Assembly: GCA_964476245.1 (NCBI GenBank)
Contig: CAYYYW010000036.1
Coordinates: 1 to 5,613 of the forward strand
Direction of reading: 5' to 3'
Length of the DNA stretch: 5,613 nt
From: CAYYYW01 sp964476245
GTDB lineage: Bacteria; Patescibacteriota; Microgenomatia; UBA1406; HO2-37-13b
The notes under the pieces were generated by a model. That model was not told the DNA's origin. It worked only from the letters and a program-made list of their open reading frames with translations, and searched no databases. Positions 1 through 5,310 of this stretch are shown here, piece by piece; positions within the stretch are counted from its first letter, which is position 1, and each line of letters begins with the position of its first letter. The position numbers were made by a program, and so were the translations under genes.

Positions 1-1
1 T

Positions 2-106
2 AGCGAATTTTTTCGAACGCACACCGCCAATTTGAAAGTGTCTTATTTTGCTCACCCACCATTCCTCGCCGGCAAGCGGGTGCGAGGGCTCGCCAGCCGA
101 TTTTAA
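2..106 (+). CDS. Possible 3' end of a reading frame entering from the left edge, or repeat-derived tail
   Basis: Plus-strand frame 2 is open from the window edge for 34 codons and stops at TAA 104-106, just before the HAD gene. The translation includes RTHTANLKVSYFAHPPFLAG and ends KRVRGLASRF. It has no recognisable domain, and its GC-rich codons (GCC, GGC, CGG, GGG, CTC) are unlike those of the genes that follow. The opposite strand is also open: from ATG at 62-60 (after a GAGG) to the edge, reading MVGEQNKTLSNWRCAFEKIR. With both strands open and such composition, this may be the tail of a gene, an unrelated leftward gene start, or a dispersed repeat that happens to be open. The sequence alone does not decide. 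Confidence 0.25.
   Translation, partial: SEFFRTHTANLKVSYFAHPPFLAGKRVRGLASRF
64..93. repeat. GC-rich overlapping inverted repeats upstream of the HAD gene
   Basis: CCTCGC (64-69) pairs with GCGAGG (82-87), and GCGAG (82-86) can instead pair with CTCGC (89-93) across a two-base loop. The two hairpins are mutually exclusive because they share 82-86. The tract is strongly GC-rich in an otherwise AT-rich window. No T-run follows on either strand, so it is not a classic intrinsic terminator. It could be a fragment of a dispersed palindromic element. Confidence 0.45.
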
Positions 107-112
107 GCAAAC

Positions 113-682
113 ATGAAATTAATTAACATACCCAAAGAAACAAAAGTAATTGCTTTTGATTTAGGTGGAATCCTTTTTAAAAACAATCCAGAAGAACTAA
201 CTTATCACAGAATTGCAAAACAACACGACCTAAATTATGAAGAGGTTAATAAAGTTTTAAAAGACAACTACGAAATTTTTCACCAGGGAAAAATAAGCGA
301 AAAAGATTTTTGGGAACCCTTAACGGCCCGATACAATATTCCGCTTAAACAATGTAAAAAATACTATCGCAGCTCTGTTGCGATTAACCCACCAATGTTT
401 GGTTTTCTTAAATCCGTTTACAAGAAATATGATTGTTATACCTTAAATAACGAACCCTTAGAATGGATGAAGCATAGAATAAAAAAATACAATCTAAAAC
501 GGTATTTTAAATCTTTTATTACCTCCAGTTTATTTGGTTGCACAAAACCTAATGAAAAAATATATAAAATTTTCATTAAAAAAGTTAAAGTAAAACCAAC
601 GGAAATCTTCTTTATAGAAGACAATGAAGAAAATATCTTAGCAGCAAAAAAGCTTGGCATTGAGGTATTTTATTATAGATAA
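113..682 (+). CDS. HAD-superfamily (subfamily IA) hydrolase, phosphatase-like
   Basis: This is a 189-residue HAD-fold protein, expected to be a soluble cytoplasmic phosphohydrolase working through an aspartyl-phosphate intermediate; the substrate is unknown. Motif I is AFDLGGILF with nucleophile Asp16; the FDLGG form, with Gly at the second-Asp position, is common in the IA group that includes YihX-like phosphatases. Residues about 22-105 form the small helical C1 cap (FHQGKISEKDFWEPL). Motif II is YTLNNEP with Thr110, motif III is Lys145 in CTKPNEKIYK, and motif IV is FFIEDNEENILAAKKLGI. In motif IV the usual DD pair is Glu169-Asp170, a mild substitution at a metal-binding position. There is no clear Shine-Dalgarno sequence; GATTTT eight bases before the ATG is at best a weak -10 box. 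The fold is certain; calling it a phosphatase rather than another HAD activity is inference. Confidence 0.9.
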   Translation: MKLINIPKETKVIAFDLGGILFKNNPEELTYHRIAKQHDLNYEEVNKVLKDNYEIFHQGKISEKDFWEPLTARYNIPLKQCKKYYRSSVAINPPMFGFLKSVYKKYDCYTLNNEPLEWMKHRIKKYNLKRYFKSFITSSLFGCTKPNEKIYKIFIKKVKVKPTEIFFIEDNEENILAAKKLGIEVFYYR

Positions 683-723
683 TATAAAAAAGAATTTACC
701 GCTAAAATTAATAATTAAATTAA

Positions 724-729
724 TATAAT
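724..729 (+). promoter_or_regulatory. Predicted -10 box for a leaderless transcript of the 736 gene
   Basis: A perfect TATAAT ends six bases before the ATG at 736, so transcription would start at or next to the start codon. There is no Shine-Dalgarno sequence, no TGn extension and no good -35 hexamer. The surroundings are very AT-rich, so chance matches are likely, but the spacing agrees with three other gene starts in this window. A small palindrome, TTAAT-A-ATTAA (708-718), lies just upstream. Confidence 0.5.
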
Positions 730-735
730 ATAACC

Positions 736-1221
736 ATGACTAAACAAACTATAAAACCAACTGGCTGTTGCGAACCGTTTAATCCGGAACCGTGGCAAGA
801 CAAAAAAATTGTCTGGAAAGACAAGATTTTTGTCAAAGACCATATCATAAGCTTCTTCCATATCCCGCTGAATATGGGAAAGAAAATCATCAAAAATATA
901 GAATTGATTGAAAAAGCGAACGCCAAAGCACCCTACCAACTTATGTTGACCGATGAAAAATCACTCTGGGGCGCGGATATCTACATTGATGTTTCAAAAG
1001 AAGTGCCGGGCGCGCAGATGGTAACATTATCAGGCACTTTTTTAACTAAGGTTTTTGAAGGACCTTATCAAAATGCCGGAAAATGGGCAAACGAAATGAA
1101 GGCGTATGTAAAAAACAAGGACAAGGAACTGAAAAAATTATATTTTTCTTACACGACTTGCCCAAAGTGCGCAGAAACATACGGCAAGAATTACGTGGTA
1201 CTTTTTGCGCAAATAAATTAA
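736..1221 (+). CDS. Conserved uncharacterised protein, GyrI-like resemblance, with CC and CPKC cysteine pairs
   Basis: This is a 161-residue soluble protein without signal peptide or membrane segment. Visible blocks are GCCEPFNPEPW (10-20), FFHIPLNMGK (40-49), WGADIYIDVSKEVPGAQM (78-95), LSGTFLTKVFEGPYQNAGKW (98-117) and YTTCPKCAETYGKNYVV (139-155). I recall close relatives in databases labelled simply 'hydrolase', but I see no hydrolase catalytic motif. The segment SGTFLTKVFEGPY followed by a helix resembles GyrI-like small-molecule-binding domains, where an aromatic, Gly-Pro-rich strand precedes the last helix; that is an inference. The vicinal Cys11-Cys12 and the Cys142-x-x-Cys145 pair suggest metal or thiol-reactive ligand binding. 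The next gene starts nine bases downstream, so the two are probably co-transcribed. Confidence 0.85.
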   Translation: MTKQTIKPTGCCEPFNPEPWQDKKIVWKDKIFVKDHIISFFHIPLNMGKKIIKNIELIEKANAKAPYQLMLTDEKSLWGADIYIDVSKEVPGAQMVTLSGTFLTKVFEGPYQNAGKWANEMKAYVKNKDKELKKLYFSYTTCPKCAETYGKNYVVLFAQIN

Positions 1222-1230
1222 AGATGGTAT

Positions 1231-1536
1231 ATGAATAAAATACTTTTAGGCATAGTTTGTGGTCTGGTATTTGGGATTATTGATGTTTTAGTAATGATTC
1301 CGCTCAAATATGAAAATAGTCGCAAAAGAAATGAGGCGATGTTTGCCGCTTTTATCGAGCGATTTATGATTGGATTTTTGATTCCGAATGTAGAGTTAGG
1401 AATTCATTCGGCTTTGACAGGTTTATTGTTAGGAATTAGTCTAAGCATGCCTTCAGCGATTATTACTCGCGCCTACGCCCCAATCATTGGGATAGGCGCA
1501 ATTGGCGGATTTATTATCGGATTTATAGTTAGATAA
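1231..1536 (+). CDS. Small multi-pass membrane protein, function unknown
   Basis: This is a 101-residue, very hydrophobic protein. Membrane segments lie at about 3-25 (ILLGIVCGLVFGIIDVLVMIP), about 55-75 (LTGLLLGISLSMPSA) and about 82-100 (YAPIIGIGAIGGFIIGFIV), with a further semi-hydrophobic stretch at 38-52 (FIERFMIGFLIPNVE). A charged loop (KYENSRKRNEA, 26-36) follows segment 1, probably facing the cytoplasm. The acidic Asp18 inside segment 1, and the Pro and Gly pattern (MIPLK, FLIPNVELG, AYAPIIGIG), look like conserved features rather than random hydrophobic sequence. I do not recognise a named family. The gene begins nine bases after the preceding stop with only a weak GATGG ahead of it, consistent with translation from a shared transcript with the 736 gene. 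Confidence 0.75.
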   Translation: MNKILLGIVCGLVFGIIDVLVMIPLKYENSRKRNEAMFAAFIERFMIGFLIPNVELGIHSALTGLLLGISLSMPSAIITRAYAPIIGIGAIGGFIIGFIVR

Positions 1537-1562
1537 AAAGAATTTGCTGTAACGTAAATAAT

Positions 1563-2081
1563 ATGTCAATCTTAACCAAAAATAAAATTCTTGAAGAAAT
1601 TAAAAAGGGACGAATAAAAATTTATCCATTTGATCCAAACCAAATCGGACCAGGCTCAATTGATTTTACCTTGGGAAATCACTTCAGGATTTTCAAAATA
1701 CCCAACCAGCCTATTAAAATAACCGAGGAAACTGATTCTAAGGATTTTACAAAAGAAATAGTCATTAGCCAGAAAAATCCTCTTATTTTGAGGCCAAAAG
1801 AAACAGTCTTGGGAATCACTAGAGAAAAACTTAGTCTTTCTCCAGATCTTTGCGGTTGGATTGAAGGTAGAAGTCGTTTTGCTCGAATAGGTTTAGCAGT
1901 CCATGTAAGCGCCGGTTTTATCCAGCCCGGCACCTCCAATCACCAAGTTTTGGAAATTACTAATCTTAGTTCTTATTCTTTAGTTCTTGTTCCCGGAGTA
2001 AAAATCTGTCAAATTGTTATTGAACGTAGTGAAGGAAAAGCCATTTACCGTGGTCGCTTTAAAAACCAAAACCGCCCTTAA
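1563..2081 (+). CDS. dcd: dCTP deaminase / dUTPase-family protein (Dcd-like)
   Basis: This 172-residue protein belongs to the trimeric dUTPase/dCTP deaminase fold, which converts dCTP to dUTP (and in bifunctional forms on to dUMP) for thymidylate synthesis. Supporting motifs in order are IGPGSIDFTLG (28-38; family GPaSiDlrLG), WIEGRSRFARIGLAVH (99-114) with the nucleotide-binding Ser104 and Arg108, SAGFIQPG (116-123), and LEITN (130-134), where Glu131 matches the catalytic glutamate of E. coli Dcd. VPGVKICQIVIE (143-154) and the C-terminal YRGRFKNQ (162-169) match the nucleotide-capping tail. It is somewhat shorter than E. coli Dcd (about 193 residues). The usual Asp of the IDPG motif is Gln121. 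No Shine-Dalgarno sequence is evident; TAACGT seven bases before the ATG is a poor -10 candidate. It converges with the EamA gene, with two bases between their stops. Family assignment is secure; monofunctional versus bifunctional activity is not decided. Confidence 0.9.
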   Translation: MSILTKNKILEEIKKGRIKIYPFDPNQIGPGSIDFTLGNHFRIFKIPNQPIKITEETDSKDFTKEIVISQKNPLILRPKETVLGITREKLSLSPDLCGWIEGRSRFARIGLAVHVSAGFIQPGTSNHQVLEITNLSSYSLVLVPGVKICQIVIERSEGKAIYRGRFKNQNRP

Positions 2082-2083
2082 AC

Positions 2084-2506
2084 TTACCTTCCCAATCCAA
2101 TCAAAATCGCCCCAATTGACATTAAAACTGCGCCGATTAATATTGCCGGCGTTATTTTTTCTTTTAATATGAACGCCGCTAAAATAATGGTCAAAACCAA
2201 GCTTAATTTGTCAATAGGGGAGACCCTTGAGGCTTCGCCAAGCTGAAGAGCCCGAAAATAAAAAAGCCAGGAAAGACCGGTAGCTATGCCCGATAAAATT
2301 AGAAAAAGCAGGGAAGTACGGGAAATTGAACTCAGCTGTTTAGCCGTCCCTTGAGCCAAAACAATCCCCCAGGCAAAAACAAGAATAACAACGGTCCGAA
2401 TGGCAGTTGCCAAATTAGAATTAACATCTTTAACGCCAATCTTCGCCAAAATGGCCGTTGCCGCAGCAAACAAAGCTGATAATAAAGCAAAAATTAACCA
2501 ATTCAT
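2084..2506 (-). CDS. Single-domain EamA (DMT superfamily) transporter
   Basis: This is a 140-residue inner-membrane protein with one EamA domain, half the size of the usual ten-helix DMT transporters, so it presumably works as a dimer in the manner of small DMT members. About five hydrophobic segments are visible: 2-21, 33-51, 64-85, 98-115 and 119-138. Recognisable EamA features are ALLSALFAAATAILAKIGV at the start, GLSWLFYFRALQLGEASRVSP (77-97) before the fourth helix, and LKEKITPAILIGAVLMSIGAILI (114-136) at the end. The substrate cannot be predicted. Its ATG lies 20 bases after the permease stop and is preceded by GAGAG at a suitable distance, the clearest Shine-Dalgarno-like site in the window, as expected for an internal operon gene. 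It is most likely the last gene of the ABC operon. Confidence 0.88.
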   Translation of the reverse strand: MNWLIFALLSALFAAATAILAKIGVKDVNSNLATAIRTVVILVFAWGIVLAQGTAKQLSSISRTSLLFLILSGIATGLSWLFYFRALQLGEASRVSPIDKLSLVLTIILAAFILKEKITPAILIGAVLMSIGAILIGLGR

Positions 2507-2526
2507 TATTCTCTCATTGAAAATTT

Positions 2527-3312
2527 TTAATACAGCTTAACTAATCCTTTTTCCAATACTTTGTCAAAACTTTTTCTCAAAAAGATTAATGATAAGCACA
2601 GATAAAAACAATCAAGAGCAAAACCAATATAAAGCTTGTTTGGGTCAAGATGACCTTTGGAAATTACCTCTCTTGCTCCTTCAAAAACATAACTCGTTGG
2701 GACAAAAAGAGCTATTTTTTGCGCCCAATTAGGCAAAATTGAAACAGGATAATAAACGGCTGAGAAAGGAGAAACAACGGCAATGGCCGCCCAAGCCAAG
2801 GTTTGAAGTCTGGTGCCGTATCTTAAAACAATACCGGCAACAATAAATCCCACCCACCAACCCATCATAATAAGAATAATAAAGAAAGGTAACAAATAAA
2901 ATCCGAAGATAAATATTTTAAATTTATATAAAAAAAATGCCAGCAAAGAAGCAAAGCTTAAGCTAATGATCGCCTTTATCAATCCAAGTAATAAAAAAGA
3001 TGATATCCATTCAGAAAATTTTAAAGGGGATACAAAAATATTTACCAAATTTTTGTTCCACAAATCTTCAAGCAAATTTACCGTAATTTCATACTGTCCG
3101 CGCCAGACAACCAACCAAAGAAGCAAGCCGGACATTATCACTAAAACAATATAAGACTGATCGGGCATAAACTTACGAAAATAAAGACTGGTTAAACCCC
3201 AAATCAAAAGATCAATTGTTGGCCAATAAAAAGCATCGCTTAAACGATCAAAGCTGTGTTTAAATAAAAAAATATATCTTAATAAAATAGCGATTATGCG
3301 GTGAGTTTTCAT
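2527..3312 (-). CDS. ABC-2 type transporter permease
   Basis: This 261-residue integral membrane protein is the channel-forming partner of the ATPase encoded just upstream. Six hydrophobic regions are visible at about 30-47, 53-71, 103-129, 132-163, 168-187 and 226-245. The first cytoplasmic part (1-29) is basic. ABC-2 hallmarks are LVNIFVSPLKFSEWISS (89-105), the amphipathic coupling region ahead of helix 3, and SAVYYPVSILPNWAQKIALF (184-203) followed by VPTSYVFEGAREVI, the periplasmic-loop signature of drug, lipid and polysaccharide ABC-2 exporters. Its start codon overlaps the ATPase stop (ATGA), implying translational coupling. With the ATPase, two copies each would make a complete exporter. 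Nothing in the sequence or neighbourhood identifies the substrate. Confidence 0.92.
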   Translation of the reverse strand: MKTHRIIAILLRYIFLFKHSFDRLSDAFYWPTIDLLIWGLTSLYFRKFMPDQSYIVLVIMSGLLLWLVVWRGQYEITVNLLEDLWNKNLVNIFVSPLKFSEWISSFLLLGLIKAIISLSFASLLAFFLYKFKIFIFGFYLLPFFIILIMMGWWVGFIVAGIVLRYGTRLQTLAWAAIAVVSPFSAVYYPVSILPNWAQKIALFVPTSYVFEGAREVISKGHLDPNKLYIGFALDCFYLCLSLIFLRKSFDKVLEKGLVKLY

Positions 3313-4214
3313 TTTTTTATCTTTTCCAGAAAATAATCTTCTAAAGTTGGTTTATCAATTGAAATTTCATCGTAGACTATTCCTTTCTCCATAATCTCTT
3401 TTAGGAAATTGCCAATCAATTTTTCTTTAATGGAAACACTTATATAACGACCTTCTATTTTATACGACAAACCCTTAGTCACCGCATATTCCTGCAATCT
3501 TTTTAATCCATCTTTAATTAAAAAATCAACGTGAGACGTTTCGACTGTTTGAGCCAGGCTATAAGGAGTATCGTCAGCGATAATTTTTCCTTTATTAATA
3601 AAAACAACTCGATCGCAAACTTCTTCAACTTCCCTCATGTTATGAGAGGTTAGGACAATTGACACTTGAAATTTTTTTCTTTCCTCAAGAAGAAATTCTC
3701 TGATATATTTAGCCACTTCAGGGTCTAAAGAAGCGGTTGGTTCATCTAAAAGCAAAACTTTAGGAAAATTTATAAATGCCTTAGCCAGATTAACACGGGT
3801 TATCTGCCCTGATGATAATTCCATCATCTTTTGCTTTAACAATTTTTCTATTTTGAAAATTTCGGCTATTTTTTTAATCCTTTTAAATCTCTCTTTAATA
3901 TCATACAGATAAGAAATAAAAATTAAGTTTTCTTCAACAGTTAAATCCCAAGGTAAATTAGTATAGGTACTGGAAAAATTAACCTGTTCAAGAATTTCTT
4001 CCCGATATTGGTTTAGTTTTTTACCAAAATAATATACTTCGCCAAGCGTTGGTGTCAAAACCCCCAAAAGCATTTGAATTGTAGTTGTCTTTCCCGCCCC
4101 ATTAGGCCCCAAAATACCTAAAATTTCTCCTTCTTTGAGGGAAAATGAAAGGTTGTCTACTGCCACAAATTCAGCAAATTTTTTAGTCAAATTAATTGCC
4201 TGAAGAATGTCCAT
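3309..4214 (-). CDS. ABC transporter ATP-binding protein (ABC-2 exporter)
   Basis: Numbered from the chosen start MDILQAINLTKKF, this 301-residue ATPase powers the ABC-2 permease. Walker A is GPNGAGKT (36-43), the signature is LSSGQ (133-137), Walker B is KVLLLDEP (152-159), the D-loop SLD follows (162-164), and the switch histidine is His191 in LTSHNM. The C-terminal PTLEDYFLEKIKK is typical of ABC-2 ATPases. The Q-loop region (NFSSTYTNLPWDLTVEENL, about 79-97) has Ser/Thr where Gln is normal. The frame is open for another 19 codons to an ATG at 4271, but that stretch reads through the palindromic repeat and lies upstream of the domain. The 4214 start sits exactly seven bases after an extended -10 box, so I prefer it. 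The gene ends in TGA overlapping the permease start, supporting a standard code. Confidence 0.93.
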   Translation of the reverse strand: MDILQAINLTKKFAEFVAVDNLSFSLKEGEILGILGPNGAGKTTTIQMLLGVLTPTLGEVYYFGKKLNQYREEILEQVNFSSTYTNLPWDLTVEENLIFISYLYDIKERFKRIKKIAEIFKIEKLLKQKMMELSSGQITRVNLAKAFINFPKVLLLDEPTASLDPEVAKYIREFLLEERKKFQVSIVLTSHNMREVEEVCDRVVFINKGKIIADDTPYSLAQTVETSHVDFLIKDGLKRLQEYAVTKGLSYKIEGRYISVSIKEKLIGNFLKEIMEKGIVYDEISIDKPTLEDYFLEKIKK

Positions 4215-4221
4215 GAAGATA

Positions 4222-4230
4222 ATTATATCA
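4222..4230 (-). promoter_or_regulatory. Extended -10 promoter (TGA-TATAAT) of the ABC operon, leaderless
   Basis: On the minus strand, TGA followed by a perfect TATAAT (hexamer 4227-4222) lies seven bases before the ATG at 4214-4212. Transcription would therefore begin at or beside the A of the start codon. No Shine-Dalgarno sequence exists for this start, and no good -35 is seen 17 bases upstream, as is usual for extended -10 promoters. Confidence 0.65.
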
Positions 4231-4251
4231 TGAAGAGTAATTTGAGAGAAT

Positions 4252-4292
4252 AAGGGTCGAACCCTTTTCAACTTTTCAAGGGTCCGACCCTG
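4252..4292. repeat. Pair of inverted REP-like palindromes between divergent genes
   Basis: Copy A is AAGGGT-CGA-ACCCTT (4252-4266), a perfect 6-bp hairpin with a 3-base loop. Copy B (4278-4292) contains AGGGTC-C-GACCCT, also a perfect 6-bp hairpin. Copy B matches the reverse complement of copy A at 13 of 15 positions, against 12 of 15 in direct orientation, so the two lie head to head with an 11-base spacer. No T-run follows on either strand, which argues against a terminator. This is the layout of bacterial REP/BIME elements. Because copy A starts 38 bases upstream of the ABC-operon start, it could instead be an operator. Confidence 0.6.
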
Positions 4293-4341
4293 CTGAACTG
4301 TTGAATAACCCGTTGGTTTTCGCTCTCTTGAAATAAAAGTG

Positions 4342-4350
4342 TGGTAAAAT
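4342..4350 (+). promoter_or_regulatory. Extended -10 promoter (TGG-TAAAAT) of the acyltransferase gene, leaderless
   Basis: TGG followed by TAAAAT (4345-4350) ends seven bases before the ATG at 4358, the same geometry as the divergent ABC-operon promoter. There is no Shine-Dalgarno sequence between the box and the ATG (TAAGCAA). The region 17 bases upstream (CTCTC) is not a good -35. Confidence 0.6.
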
Positions 4351-4357
4351 TAAGCAA

Positions 4358-5056
4358 ATGTCGGCCGAGAATCTTAAGTTTCCTTATCCAAAACAAGCCT
4401 TATTTTATCAAGGAGCCAGGGAATTGGTCGGAAATCTAACACATCTTCTTAAAATTAAAGTTACAGGAACAGAGTTTATTCAACCACAAACTCCAACAAT
4501 ATACTCTTACTTTCCCCACACAGGACACGGTGATAGTGTAGTCATCCATCATGTGTTAAAGAACAATGGAGTAAAAAATATAATTACCCCAGCAGCGAAA
4601 GATTACTGGTTTAGGAATATATGGACTGCTCTGTTGGCAAATACAACGATGCCGGCATTTCCACTTCACAGAGAAAGCGGTCCAAGACAGACACACGAAG
4701 ACTTAGATTGCCTTATAACTATGTTAAACTCTGGTTTTTCTGCATTAATTTCTCCAGAAGGAACAAGAAGTAATAAGCTTCCAGAAGAAAGAAAGTTAAA
4801 ACGCGGTGTGGCTTATTTGGCTTCTAAAACAGGTTTCCCTATCGTTCCGATAGTTATCGTCGGATACGAGGATGTTTGGCCGAGAGGTAGAAAACTCCCT
4901 AATCCATTCGAAACCGGCCTTAATAGAAAAAAAGTCACCGTGTGTTTTAGCAACCCGCTACAATTTGGAAAGATAGATAAAGATAAAATTATTGCCGATT
5001 TGCGTCAAATTTTTTTAACCACTTATCATCAGATTTCAACGTTAACTGATTTCTAA
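4358..5056 (+). CDS. Lysophospholipid acyltransferase family protein (PlsC-like)
   Basis: This 232-residue protein has the four glycerolipid acyltransferase blocks. Block I is the catalytic H-x4-D, HTGHGD (His54, Asp59). Block II is FPLHRESG with Arg105. Block III is ISPEGTRS (131-138; Glu134, Gly135, Thr136, Arg137), the phosphate-binding site. Block IV is PIVPIVIVGYE (161-171). PlsC enzymes acylate lysophosphatidate to phosphatidate at the inner membrane face, but this superfamily also acylates other lipids, so the acceptor is uncertain. No convincing membrane-spanning helix is present, suggesting peripheral attachment. Block I has HTGHGDS rather than NHxSxxD, and block III has SPEG rather than FPEG, so it is a divergent branch. 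It is transcribed away from the ABC operon; the IMPase relic starts 26 bases downstream with its own promoter. Confidence 0.88.
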   Translation: MSAENLKFPYPKQALFYQGARELVGNLTHLLKIKVTGTEFIQPQTPTIYSYFPHTGHGDSVVIHHVLKNNGVKNIITPAAKDYWFRNIWTALLANTTMPAFPLHRESGPRQTHEDLDCLITMLNSGFSALISPEGTRSNKLPEERKLKRGVAYLASKTGFPIVPIVIVGYEDVWPRGRKLPNPFETGLNRKKVTVCFSNPLQFGKIDKDKIIADLRQIFLTTYHQISTLTDF

Positions 5057-5067
5057 ACTAATTTAAA

Positions 5068-5076
5068 TGTTACAAT
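5068..5076 (+). promoter_or_regulatory. Extended -10 promoter (TGT-TACAAT) ahead of the IMPase relic, leaderless
   Basis: TGT followed by TACAAT (5071-5076) ends six bases before the ATG at 5083, repeating the geometry seen at the other starts. Its position exactly ahead of an IMPase-like N-terminus supports that ATG as the ancestral start. No Shine-Dalgarno sequence or clear -35 is present. Confidence 0.5.
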
Positions 5077-5082
5077 TGCACT

Positions 5083-5310
5083 ATGATTCCTATCCTTCAA
5101 AAAGCCGCCAAAGAAGTTGGGGATATACTTATGCAATATTTTAAAAAAGGGCATGTGGCAAAATTAATTGTTGAAGAAAGTGGAGGAGCCTCCGTTGATT
5201 GACAGGGAAACAAAATTAATCTTGATTTCAATCATCTCGAAAAATCTTATCAAATCATCACCTGCCACCCGAAAAATTTACCCGAAGTTTTGAAGTTTTT
5301 TATACTTTAG
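5083..5310 (+). pseudogene. Inositol monophosphatase-family relic: N- and C-terminal ends joined by internal deletion, plus in-frame TGA
   Basis: The frame reads MIPILQKAAKEVGDILMQYF, which is the first helix of IMPase/SuhB-type phosphatases, and then KKGHVAKLIVEESGGASVD. AKLIVEESGG is the segment normally near the C-terminus of these enzymes (family WDxAAgkLIVEEAGGkvTD). An in-frame TGA (5200-5202) follows at the place where relatives usually have an aromatic residue. The frame then continues QGNKINLDFN and IITCHPKNLPEVLKFF, matching the family's last strand and helix, to TAG 5308-5310. IMPases are about 260 residues; this has 75 codons, so roughly 185 are missing, including the metal-binding DxxT-E and DPIDGT motifs. 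It cannot be active. TGA is most simply a TGG-to-TGA (Trp) mutation. The stop overlaps the convergent gene's stop by three to four bases. Confidence 0.75.

Noticed and set aside
708..718. TTAAT-A-ATTAA palindrome as an operator
   Set aside because: It is short, purely AT, and in a very AT-rich spacer where such palindromes are expected by chance.
4252..4266. T-arm-like GGGTTCGACCC on the minus strand suggesting a tRNA
   Set aside because: The hairpin has a 3-base loop instead of the 7-base T-loop, and no acceptor, D or anticodon arms can be built around it.
4215..4271. Longer ATPase start at 4271 (19 extra residues)
   Set aside because: The extension is encoded by the palindromic repeat and promoter region, precedes the normal ABC domain start, and would place the -10 box inside the gene.
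5182..5193. GGAGG-AG-CCTCC hairpin as a terminator or ribosome-binding site
   Set aside because: No T-run follows and no start codon lies at a proper distance; it encodes the Gly-Gly of the IMPase C-terminal motif.
5200..5202. UGA read as Trp or Gly (recoded genetic code, as in Gracilibacteria/SR1)
   Set aside because: None of the seven intact genes contains an in-frame TGA, they use TGG and GGN normally, and the ABC ATPase terminates at TGA in an ATGA overlap. The relic also lacks its catalytic core, so readthrough would not rescue it.
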